Below are positions 56,359 through 64,000 of a DNA stretch of 64,000 nt, one piece after another. The stretch lies in NCBI RefSeq assembly GCF_030846775.1, contig NZ_CP132910.1, forward strand, positions 840,001-904,000. The letters are read 5' to 3'. Origin of the DNA: Geothrix sp. 21YS21S-2 (GTDB taxonomy: Bacteria > Acidobacteriota > Holophagae > Holophagales > Holophagaceae). Each line of letters starts with the position of its first letter. Positions within the stretch are counted from its first letter, which is position 1. Position numbers and translations under genes: made by a program. Under the pieces are notes generated by a model that worked only from the letters and a program-made list of their open reading frames with translations, had not been told where the DNA came from and did not search any database.

Positions 56359-58044
56359 ATGCCCAGGCGGCGTTTCGGAGCGGCCGAGTTCCTGCTGGTG
56401 CTCTCCATCCTCATCCTCGTGGTGGTGGTGGCGGTGCCCATCCTGCTCATCTTCTGGAACGCCTTCGTGGTCGACGGCAAGCCCAACATCCCCGGCGCCC
56501 TGGCGCTGCTGGCCCAGCCCGACACCCTGGAGGCCCTCCGGAACTCCCTGGTGATCGCCGGCGGAACGACGGTCTTCAGCACCATCATCGGGGTGTCCTT
56601 CGCATGGCTCGTGTCCCGCACGGACCTGCCCTGCAAGGCGGCCATGAAGGTGCTGTTCCTGGTGCCCTTCATGCTGCCGAGCTTCATCGGCGCCCTGGCA
56701 TGGAAGATCCTCCTCTCCCCCCGGGGCGGCCACATCAACCGGATCCTGATGGACCTCTTCCACCTGGAGGACCCGGTCTTCAACATCATGAGCCTGGGCG
56801 GCATCATCGCCGTGGAGACCATGTATCTCTTTCCCTTCGTCTTCATCCAGGTATCGGGCGCACTTGAGCGCATGGACCCCACCCTGGAGGAGGCGGCCCG
56901 GATCTCGGGAGCCGGGCTCTTCACCATCACCCGGCGCATCACCCTGCCCCTCATGATGCCCAGCATCCTGGCCGGGTCCCTGCTGGTGGCGCTCTACTCC
57001 CTGGCCCACTTCGGGGTGCCCGCCATCCTGGGCACCGAGCGCAACATCTTCATCATACCCACCAAGATCTACGAGAAGATCTACGCCAGCGGCGGCAATT
57101 TCGAGGCCATCCGAGTGGGAACGATGCTTTCCAGCATCCTCGTGCTTTCGGCCGCGGCCATCCTGTACCTCCAGGGCTTCATCCTCAAGTCCGGGCGCTT
57201 CCAGGTGATCTCGGGCAAGAGCATGCGCCCCATGGTCCTCAAGCTGCGCGGCCTCAGGTGGCCCCTGCTGGTGCTCTGCGTGGCCTACATCGCCGTCACC
57301 GTGCTTCTGCCCACCGCCACCATCTTCCTGGTGGGCACCCTGAAGACCTACGGCCTGGCCTTCAGGCTCGAGAACATGACCTTCACCAACTTCACGTACA
57401 TCCTCTTCCACTGGGACCTCACCCGGGACGCCATCTGGAACAGCTTCTACCTGTCCCTGTCGGCGGCCCTGGTGACCATGCTCATCGGCACCCTCATCAG
57501 CTACGTGCTGGTGAAGACCCGCATCCGGGGCAAGTTCCTGCTGGAGTTCCTGGGGGTGCTGCCCTTCTCGGTGCCGGGCACCGTCATCGCCCTGGGCGTC
57601 ATCCTCATGTGGAGCGGCAGGTTCGGGGTCAACCTCTACAACACCGCCTGGATCATCTTCGTGGCCTACATCGCCCGGTACATGGCCTTCTCCCTGAAGT
57701 CCACCTCGGCGGCCCTGGAGCAGGTGCACGACAGCCTGGAGGAGGCGGCGCGGGCCTGCGGCGCCTCCAAGTGGGAGGCCATGCGCGACATCGTGCTCCC
57801 GCTGATCAAGCCCGGCATGGTGGCCGCGTTCTTCCTCATCTTCCTGCCGGCGCTGCGGGAGCTGACCACGTCGGTCCTGCTCTACGGCCCCCACACCCGC
57901 ACCATCGGCGTCGCCATCTACACGCTCAACGAGGACGGGGAGACGGTGTACGCCGCCGCCCTGGCCGCCATCGCCCTGGTCATCATCGTCATCGGGCAGC
58001 TGGTCATCAAGCGCGTCACCCGCGCGAAGATCGAGGGGGTCTAG
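56359..58044 (+). CDS. Fused two-domain ABC importer permease (FbpB-like)
   Basis: A 561-residue permease that carries two transporter domains in one chain. Two EAA loops are seen: EEAARISGAGLFTITRRITLPLMMP near residue 176 and EEAARACGASKWEAMRDIVLPLIKPG near residue 462. Each contacts an ATPase. About 12 helices are expected. The first ATPase gene and the second ATPase gene flank it, so the two EAA loops may use different ATPases. The ATG at 56359 lies directly after the preceding stop. Confidence 0.92.
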   Translation: MPRRRFGAAEFLLVLSILILVVVVAVPILLIFWNAFVVDGKPNIPGALALLAQPDTLEALRNSLVIAGGTTVFSTIIGVSFAWLVSRTDLPCKAAMKVLFLVPFMLPSFIGALAWKILLSPRGGHINRILMDLFHLEDPVFNIMSLGGIIAVETMYLFPFVFIQVSGALERMDPTLEEAARISGAGLFTITRRITLPLMMPSILAGSLLVALYSLAHFGVPAILGTERNIFIIPTKIYEKIYASGGNFEAIRVGTMLSSILVLSAAAILYLQGFILKSGRFQVISGKSMRPMVLKLRGLRWPLLVLCVAYIAVTVLLPTATIFLVGTLKTYGLAFRLENMTFTNFTYILFHWDLTRDAIWNSFYLSLSAALVTMLIGTLISYVLVKTRIRGKFLLEFLGVLPFSVPGTVIALGVILMWSGRFGVNLYNTAWIIFVAYIARYMAFSLKSTSAALEQVHDSLEEAARACGASKWEAMRDIVLPLIKPGMVAAFFLIFLPALRELTTSVLLYGPHTRTIGVAIYTLNEDGETVYAAALAAIALVIIVIGQLVIKRVTRAKIEGV

Positions 58045-59088
58045 ATGGCCACCGTGACCCTCTCCAACGTCACCAAGCGCTTCGGCGCCGTCACGGCCGT
58101 GGACGGCCTGGACCTGGAGATCCGGGACGGGGAGTGCTTCTCCCTCCTGGGCCCCTCCGGCTGCGGCAAGACCACCACCCTGCGCATGCTCGCGGGGTTC
58201 GAGGACCTGGACGAGGGCGAGATCCGCGTGGGGGGCCGGATCTTCTCGAGCAGCGCGAAGCGCTACTACCTTCCTCCCGAGAAAAGGGACTTCGGCATGG
58301 TCTTCCAGGCATTCGCCGTGTGGCCCCACCTGGACATCTTCGACAACGTGGCCTTCCCGCTGAAGATCAAGGGCATGAACAGGGCCGACATCCAGGCCCG
58401 CACCCGGCGGGCGCTGGACTACACCGGCCTCCTGAAGGTCGAGCACGCCTTCCCGGGCGAACTCTCCGGCGGCGAGAAGCAGCGCATCGCCCTTGCCAGG
58501 GCCATCGCCGTCAACCCCCAGGTGATGCTCCTGGACGAGCCCCTGTCCAACCTCGACCCCAGGCTCCGGGAGGAGATGCGCTTCGAGATCAAGGACCTGC
58601 AGCGCAAGCTGGGCTTCACCATCGTGTTCGTCACCCACGACCAGGCCGAGGCCATGGCCATCTCCGACCGCATGCTGGTCATGCGCGACGGCGTCCTGCA
58701 GCAGGTGGGAGCCCCGATCGACATCTACGAGCGCCCCGCGAGCCGCTTCGTGTTCAGCTTCATCGGGCTGTCGAACTTCCTGCCCGTGGAGACGCGGGAA
58801 GGGGGGATCTTCGTACAGGGCGCGCCGGAGGCCGGGGCCGTGGAGGGCACCGCGCCGGTCGCGGCTTCCGCGTGGACCCTGGCCTGCCGCCCCACGGCCA
58901 TCGACCTGGTGCCCGCAGGCGGCGTGCGGGGCGTCGTGGCACGGCGCGTCTACCTGGGCGAGACGGTGGACTACCGCATCCAGGTCGGCCCCCACGAGGT
59001 GCGGGTTCAGAAGGGCGCGCGCCACGCCCGCTTCGAGGAAGGCGCGCCGGTGGGGTTGCGGATCAGGACGTTCCTGGCCTACGAATAG
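58045..59088 (+). CDS. ABC importer ATPase, FbpC/PotA-like (second copy)
   Basis: A 347-residue ATPase with Walker A LGPSGCGKTTTLRMLAGFE, signature LSGGEKQRIALARAI, Walker B VMLLDEPLSNLDP and switch His in FVTHDQAEAMAISD, plus a C-terminal TOBE-like region. It is a paralogue of 55356-56357; both keep all catalytic motifs. It starts directly after the permease stop (TAGATG). A heterodimer of two different ATPases with one fused permease is therefore plausible. Confidence 0.93.
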   Translation: MATVTLSNVTKRFGAVTAVDGLDLEIRDGECFSLLGPSGCGKTTTLRMLAGFEDLDEGEIRVGGRIFSSSAKRYYLPPEKRDFGMVFQAFAVWPHLDIFDNVAFPLKIKGMNRADIQARTRRALDYTGLLKVEHAFPGELSGGEKQRIALARAIAVNPQVMLLDEPLSNLDPRLREEMRFEIKDLQRKLGFTIVFVTHDQAEAMAISDRMLVMRDGVLQQVGAPIDIYERPASRFVFSFIGLSNFLPVETREGGIFVQGAPEAGAVEGTAPVAASAWTLACRPTAIDLVPAGGVRGVVARRVYLGETVDYRIQVGPHEVRVQKGARHARFEEGAPVGLRIRTFLAYE

Positions 59089-59189
59089 GATGTGGCATGC
59101 AGATCCGGCGCCCATTTGGGTGGGATCCTCCCATTGTAAAATTTTCTTATTGTTTTAGTAATAATTGGCGACGGGCCAGCCGGCGGCCC

Positions 59190-60827
59190 TCAGCCCTTCC
59201 GGCCGGGGACGGGTGGGCGCGGCCTGCTTCGCAGGTCGATGAGGATCCGCATGCGGTCCAGGTTCTCCTGGAGGTCCTTCACCATGGCCGGCGGCGCCGC
59301 GCGGAGGGCCTCCTCCATCCGCGCCACCGCCTCCCCATAGCGCTTTCCCCTGAAGGCCTCCATCCCCAGGGCGGCGAGGCGTTCCACCTCCTTCCGGACC
59401 TGGACCTCGAGCTCCAGTTGCGCGGCCCGCGCCAGATGGGGTTCCAGGGTCTGGGCGGCCACCTCCCGCAGGAGGGCCCTGGCCTGTTCCGGGTGGGAGG
59501 CCTGGGCGTAGATCGTGGCTAGGCTGTACTTCATCCCGTACTGGCCCGGCCGCGCCCGGCAGGCGTCCTCCAGCAGGGCCAGTTCCCCTTCCTGGGGGGC
59601 CCCTCCCGCCATCACCAGCCGCGCCAGCGCCAGGAGGGTGTCCGGGAAGGGGCAGCCCAGCTGGAGGGAGCGCCGGAGGTGGGTCCGCGCCTCGTCCCCG
59701 CCACCCAGGGCCATGCCGGCGAAATAGTGGTACACGGCGTTGTCCGGTTCGGCCAGGGAGGCCTGGCGGAAGTTGCCGGCCGCGTCGCCCCTGCCGGGGT
59801 CCAGCGCGGCCAGCAGCCCCAGCCCGAACCGGGCGGTGGCGCACCGGGGGTCGGCCTCCAGGGCCGCCTGGAAAAGGTCCGCCGCCGATTCCAGGCTGCC
59901 GTGGCCGGGGGCGAGCCTCAGGAGGCCCAGCCTGGCCAGGGTTTCGGACGGGGTGAGCTCGTTCCACGTGAAGGCCGCGTCCACCTGGAGGTGCCGGAAC
60001 TGGAGGGTCCAGGTATGGATCTGCCGCGTGCGCGCCAACAGGGCGAGGTAGTCGGCGAGTTCCCGGTCCAGGGCCTGCGGGGCGCACTGGAAGGCCCGCT
60101 CGAAGCTCTCCTGGGCGGACCGGCCCGCGCCGATCAGGTCCAGGAAGGCGCCCAGCTTGGCCCGGCGCTCCTCCCCGGTCGTCACGAGGTACGACGTCAG
60201 GAGCCAGACCGTGGCGTACACCCGCTGACGCTCCGGACCCCGGGCGTATTCGGGCGAAGCGGGATCCAGGGCCAGGAGGCGCGCGGCGGGAAAGCAGCCT
60301 CCGGCGGCGAGGGCCGGCAGATAGCCCGCCGGCGGGGTGCCCAGGACCACCTCCTGCCCTTCCAGGCGCAGGGTCTGGAAGAAGCAGGCCAGTCCTTCGT
60401 TCAGCCACAAGGGGACACCGGGGTGGTTGAACGCCAGGTACTGGTGGAGGTACTCGTGATAGGCCGTCTCCGTGCCCTGGCTGGAATCGGAATTCAGGGC
60501 GATGTAGCCGCCGTCGGGGTGCTGGACGAAGAACCCGGCCTCGTCGGGGGTGCGGCTGAAGGACCGGAAACCCTCGACCGACCCGAACAGGTAGACGAAA
60601 CAGGGCAGCTGGAGGCCTGCCTGGGGCCTGCGCACCCGGAGATCCGGGGTGGTGTTCCGGAGGATCCCGTAAAGGGCCTCGAAGGCGCGCACCCGCTCCG
60701 CACCGTCCTTCTCCCCGCCGTTGGTGAAGAAGCGGAAATGGGCGCTGCGGGCTTCGTGCCAGGTGGGCGTCACCGGCGGCAGGGCGGCCGCCGCCAGGGC
60801 CAGGAGGCCTGCCGCGGCAAGGCTCAC
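59190..60827 (-). CDS. Secreted gluzincin-type peptidase with TPR region
   Basis: A 545-residue protein with a signal peptide (GLLALAAAALPPVTPTW). A zinc site HEYLH (His124, Glu125, His128) is followed by Glu144 in LNEGLACFF, the gluzincin pattern of DUF1570/peptidase MA-like families. Residues 260-520 form TPR-like repeats (DNAVYHYFAGMALGG, then a helical end). The GTG start overlaps the preceding TPR gene by four bases, so both are made together. It probably cleaves periplasmic or external peptides; no substrate is known. Confidence 0.8.
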   Translation of the reverse strand: MSLAAAGLLALAAAALPPVTPTWHEARSAHFRFFTNGGEKDGAERVRAFEALYGILRNTTPDLRVRRPQAGLQLPCFVYLFGSVEGFRSFSRTPDEAGFFVQHPDGGYIALNSDSSQGTETAYHEYLHQYLAFNHPGVPLWLNEGLACFFQTLRLEGQEVVLGTPPAGYLPALAAGGCFPAARLLALDPASPEYARGPERQRVYATVWLLTSYLVTTGEERRAKLGAFLDLIGAGRSAQESFERAFQCAPQALDRELADYLALLARTRQIHTWTLQFRHLQVDAAFTWNELTPSETLARLGLLRLAPGHGSLESAADLFQAALEADPRCATARFGLGLLAALDPGRGDAAGNFRQASLAEPDNAVYHYFAGMALGGGDEARTHLRRSLQLGCPFPDTLLALARLVMAGGAPQEGELALLEDACRARPGQYGMKYSLATIYAQASHPEQARALLREVAAQTLEPHLARAAQLELEVQVRKEVERLAALGMEAFRGKRYGEAVARMEEALRAAPPAMVKDLQENLDRMRILIDLRSRPRPPVPGRKG

Positions 60828-61690
60828 CGGCGGCCCTGCACCGGCTTCGGGGCCCGGTAGGCGAGGTACTTGTCGGCCATTTCGATGTTCATCTTCAGGT
60901 TCCGCGCGAGGGCGGGATCCCTGGCGCCCAGGGCCAGGGCCGCGGCGTAGTCGTCCCGGCCCTCCTTGTAGCGCTTGAGCCCCATCTGGGCCCGCCCGCG
61001 GTTGCACCACCCCTCGATGAGCCGGGGATCCAGGGCCACCGCCCTGCCCGCGGCCTCCAGGGCTTCGGGGTAAGCGGCCCGTTCGTTCATGCAGCAGGCA
61101 AGATCCGCCCAGCTCATGGCGCGCTTGGGCGCCAGGTGGACGGCCTCGTCGAGGACGGGCTCGGCCTCGGCGAACCGGCCCAGCTTGGCCAGGGCCTCCC
61201 CGCGAAGGCCCAGGTAGGCCCCGTTGGTGGGGTACCGGTCGACCAGGGCCTCGGCGCATTCCAGCAGGGCCTTCCAGTCGGGGATGGCGGAGGCCTCGTC
61301 GGCGGCCTCCATCCAGGCCGATACGTCCCCGCCCTTCCCCGCCTCCCGGTACCACTCCAGGGCCTCCCTGTGCCTGCCCAGGTGGGACAGGGCCGCCCCC
61401 TTGAACCGCACCAGGAAGTGGCCTGAGGGCCCCGTCCCCGTGCGGGCCAGCTCCTCGGTGACCGCCAGGAGCCGGTCCCACCTGGAGGCCTTGGAGAGGG
61501 CCTCCAGCCACGCGTAGCTCAGTTCGGCCCGCGCCGGGGCGGGGAGAGCCTCGATGAGATCGGCCATGGCGGCCCAGTCCTTGGCCGCGCGCAGGGTCTG
61601 GAGGCGGGCCGCGATGGCGGCCCGGTCCGCGGACGCCTGCGGCGCTGGCTGGAGGCAGAGCAGGAGCAGGAGGCTGGGTGCTAGGATCAC
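60824..61690 (-). CDS. Exported TPR protein
   Basis: A 288-residue protein with a signal peptide (APSLLLLLCLQPAPQA). Residues 25-270 are tetratricopeptide-like (HREALEWYREAGKGGDVSAWMEAADEAS, RFAEAEPVLDEAVHLAPKRAMSWADLACC, YKEGRDDYAAALALGARDPALARNLKM). It is coupled to the gluzincin gene by an overlap, which suggests that both act in one periplasmic complex or pathway. Confidence 0.8.
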   Translation of the reverse strand: MILAPSLLLLLCLQPAPQASADRAAIAARLQTLRAAKDWAAMADLIEALPAPARAELSYAWLEALSKASRWDRLLAVTEELARTGTGPSGHFLVRFKGAALSHLGRHREALEWYREAGKGGDVSAWMEAADEASAIPDWKALLECAEALVDRYPTNGAYLGLRGEALAKLGRFAEAEPVLDEAVHLAPKRAMSWADLACCMNERAAYPEALEAAGRAVALDPRLIEGWCNRGRAQMGLKRYKEGRDDYAAALALGARDPALARNLKMNIEMADKYLAYRAPKPVQGRR

Positions 61691-61737
61691 GGGCTGTCCC
61701 TATGGATTGGCAGAACTATACCATTCCCCGGCGCCCC

Positions 61738-62568
61738 TCAGCCCGTGGTCGCCAGCAGGATGTGCCCGCCCCGCTCCAGAGGGGCGCCGCCTCGGCCCGC
61801 GAAGAACCGGTTCCGGATCCCGGCGGGGCCGAGGTCCTCGATGGAGCGGAAGCCCAGGGCCCGCATCCTGGCGTGCAGCTCGTCGGTCTCGAAGCGGCTC
61901 CGCAGATGCTCTCCCACGGCGGCCACGCGCCGCTCAAGGGACTCCATCGCCGCGCCAGGAGCCTGCCCGGGCGGGTTCCCGTAGTCGAAGACCACCTGGG
62001 CGCCCCCCGGCAGGGCCCCGATGAAGGCCAGGGTGGAGAACACCGCCTCCTCGGTCAGGTAGGGCACCACGCCCAGCCAGGTGAAGAAGGTGCGCTTGCC
62101 GGGGTCGAAGCCCTCCAGGGTGAGGCCGTCCTCCAGCGTCTCCCGCTCGAAGTCGACCGGCACGTAGGTGAGGTTGTCCGGCACCGGGATGGCCGCCTCG
62201 GCCAGAAGCCGGCGCTTCCAGTCCTGGGTCGCGGGGTGGTCCACCTCGTAGATGTCCAGTTCCTCGCCCAGCGGGTTGCGGTAGGCGTAGGTGTCCAGCC
62301 CCGCGCCCAGCACCACCAGCTGCCGGGCCCCGCGGGCGAAGGCGGTGCGCAGGGCGTCCTCCGCGAACCGGGTGCGCACCGCGATGAAGAGCCTGAGCTG
62401 GCGCAGGGAGACGTCGCCCGCTGCCCGCCTGACAGCTGAGGCCGCCTCCGGCCCCAGGATCCGCCCTGCCAGGGGATCCGTGAAGATGCGCCCGTTCTCC
62501 AGCACCTGATGCACGGCCCGGTGGGTCGCGGCTCCCAGGGCTGTTCGGCTCGGCTCTCCAGGCTGCAT
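61738..62568 (-). CDS. SAM-dependent methyltransferase, TIGR00027/LCMT-like
   Basis: A 276-residue protein of the leucine carboxyl methyltransferase-like family. The SAM-binding motif QLVVLGAGLDTYAYRNP is at residues 79-95 and the acidic loop DIYEVDHPATQDWKRRL follows; residues 145-160 (TFFTWLGVVPYLTEEAVFSTL) fit the family. Members methylate small molecules of uncertain identity. The start was chosen at MQPGEPSRTA because the fold begins there. It is divergent from the MFS gene. Confidence 0.88.
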   Translation of the reverse strand: MQPGEPSRTALGAATHRAVHQVLENGRIFTDPLAGRILGPEAASAVRRAAGDVSLRQLRLFIAVRTRFAEDALRTAFARGARQLVVLGAGLDTYAYRNPLGEELDIYEVDHPATQDWKRRLLAEAAIPVPDNLTYVPVDFERETLEDGLTLEGFDPGKRTFFTWLGVVPYLTEEAVFSTLAFIGALPGGAQVVFDYGNPPGQAPGAAMESLERRVAAVGEHLRSRFETDELHARMRALGFRSIEDLGPAGIRNRFFAGRGGAPLERGGHILLATTG

Positions 62569-62754
62569 GGGGGCTAGCCTAGTTGGAGCGCGTGCGGGAA
62601 TCAAGCCGGGATTCGGCGCGCCCGGGCGCAGTCCGGAGAATCCCTTGAGAAGCCTCGAATATCGCTCCCGGACGGGATCCGGCGGCTTCCCCGGAGGCAG
62701 GGCCCGGCCATAATGGCTTCACAGCCTGCTTTTGCGGCCGGCCCTGGAGGACGT

Positions 62755-64000
62755 TTGGACACACAGCAGGAAAACCCCCGCCGCTGGGCACTTCTGGCCC
62801 TCACCTCCGTGGGGGCGTTCATGGCGCCGCTGGACGGGTCCATCGTGTCCGTGGCCCTGCCCCGCATGGGGCCGGCCCTGCACCTCAGCTTCGCCGCGTC
62901 CATGTGGGTGCAGGCCTCATACCTCCTGGCCATGGCGGTGACCCTCATCCCCCTGGGGCGCCTGGCGGACCAGTGGGGCAAGGTGCGGTTCTACCAGGCC
63001 GGCCTGGTCATCTTCACCCTGGGCTCTGCGGCCGCGGCCTCCTCCGTCGACGGCGCCACCCTGGTGGCCAGCCGCGTCCTCCAGGGCGTGGGCGGAGCCC
63101 TGCTCAGCGCCACCTCCGCGGCCATCGTCACCAGCGCCTTCCCGGCCCGGGAGCGGGGGCGGGCCCTGGGCATCAACGTCATGGCCGTGTACGCGGGCCT
63201 GAGCGTGGGGCCGCCCCTGGGCGGGTATCTGGTGGACCACTTCGGCTGGCCCTGGATCTTCCTCATCAACCTGCCCATCGGGCTCTTCACGCTGGTCTGG
63301 GGCCTGAACCTGCTGCCCGGGGTCGAGACGCAGCACGGGCGCGGCGCGAAGATGGACCTGGGCGGCGCGGCCCTCATGGGCGTGATGCTCGTGAGCCTCA
63401 TCGTGCCACTCACCTTCTCGTCGGCGTGGGGGCTGTGGTCCCGGCAGACCTGGGGGATCCTCGCCATCGCGCCCTTGGCCCTCTGGGGATTCCTGGCCTG
63501 GGAGAAGCGCGTGGCCTCTCCGCTGATCGACCTGGACCTGCTGCGCAGGAACCGGCTCTTCGCAGCGGCCAACCTCGCCGCGCTGCTCAACTACATGGCC
63601 CTCTACGCCGTGAGCGTGCTCACCGCGGTCCAGCTTCAGCTGGTCCTGGGCCACCCGGCCCGGGTCGCCGGGTGGGTGCTCATGGGGCAGCCCGTGATGA
63701 TGACCCTCCTGAGCCCCTTCGCGGGCCGGCTCAGCGACCGAATGGGCTCGCGCACCCTGGCCACCTCGGGCATGGTGCTGGTGGCCGCGGGCATGACCCT
63801 CCTGGGCTCCCTGGGGCGGAGCGCGGGCCTGGCCCAGGTGGTGGGCTCCCTGGCGGTGGTGGGCCTGGGCATGGCGGCCTTCAGCGCCCCCAACACCAGC
63901 GCGATCATGGGCAGCGTGGCGCGCACGCAGCTGGGGGTGGCCAGCGCCTTCCTGGCCACGATGCGCGTCACGGGCCAGGCGCTCTCGGTGGCCTTCCTGG
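62755..64000 (+). CDS. MFS exporter, DHA2 (EmrB/QacA) family, 3' end cut by window
   Basis: The frame is open to the window edge (415 residues). It has 14-helix DHA2 features: motif A GRLADQWGKVRFYQ, SRVLQGVGGALLSATSAAIVTSAF, and motif C in YAGLSVGPPLGGYLVDHFGWPWIFLINLPIG. It probably exports drugs or other hydrophobic compounds with the proton gradient. The TTG start follows GGAGG at four bases; no ATG exists near the expected start. Confidence 0.92.
   Translation, partial: MDTQQENPRRWALLALTSVGAFMAPLDGSIVSVALPRMGPALHLSFAASMWVQASYLLAMAVTLIPLGRLADQWGKVRFYQAGLVIFTLGSAAAASSVDGATLVASRVLQGVGGALLSATSAAIVTSAFPARERGRALGINVMAVYAGLSVGPPLGGYLVDHFGWPWIFLINLPIGLFTLVWGLNLLPGVETQHGRGAKMDLGGAALMGVMLVSLIVPLTFSSAWGLWSRQTWGILAIAPLALWGFLAWEKRVASPLIDLDLLRRNRLFAAANLAALLNYMALYAVSVLTAVQLQLVLGHPARVAGWVLMGQPVMMTLLSPFAGRLSDRMGSRTLATSGMVLVAAGMTLLGSLGRSAGLAQVVGSLAVVGLGMAAFSAPNTSAIMGSVARTQLGVASAFLATMRVTGQALSVAFL

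Overview
The window is GC-rich chromosomal DNA from a Gram-negative-type bacterium carrying the right part of a tailed-phage prophage. Several host families (PATAN/DUF4388 protein, winged-helix/TolB/TPR regulator, Kdp system, lipoproteins) resemble those of Acidobacteriota of the Holophaga/Geothrix type. That assignment is inferred from gene style only.

Bases 1-17150 hold a siphophage head-tail module in canonical order: terminase large subunit (cut by the window edge), DUF6148, lambda-type portal, S49 head protease with a probable nested scaffold start, decoration protein, gpT-like major capsid, head-tail connectors, tail tube, tail-assembly chaperone with a probable -1 frameshift, tape measure, three large tail proteins and a fibre-like protein. 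No integrase, repressor or lysis gene is visible, so those must lie left of the window. Next comes an intact IS3-family element (17575-18985, 4-bp target duplication TCTT). It splits a small membrane-anchored gene whose reading frame is exactly restored when the element is removed in silico. The prophage side ends at a tRNA with CAU anticodon (probably tRNA-Ile2), whose 3' end faces the phage and is a natural attachment site.

The host region starts with a predicted lipoprotein (20103-21425) that joins an IPT/TIG domain to what looks like a complete ubiquitin-specific-protease (USP) catalytic core. This is the most unusual gene in the window. A leftward kdpF-A-B-C-(small membrane protein)-D-E operon for K+ uptake follows. 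Its KdpD lacks the usual N-terminal sensory half, and an unnamed 59-aa two-helix protein sits between kdpC and kdpD. A second K+ transporter (KimA-like, 52373-54316) shares a 13-bp upstream motif with kdpF, suggesting a common regulator.

Bases 28500-47400 hold mixed housekeeping genes: ferredoxin, acetyltransferases, TonB-C protein, PATAN protein, YvcK-like factor, an Nat-type ABC exporter, an XRE regulator with a small membrane partner, UppP, threonine aldolase, a winged-helix/TPR regulator, an SPFH protein, a tyrosine phosphatase, a polysaccharide deacetylase and hypCDE. Bases 47600-64000 hold a secreted M4 protease, an ABC-2 exporter, an Fe-S-type Rrf2 regulator coupled to a cyclic-nucleotide-domain protein, KimA, an ABC importer with two ATPases and one fused permease, a secreted gluzincin/TPR pair, a methyltransferase, and a DHA2-type MFS exporter cut by the window end.
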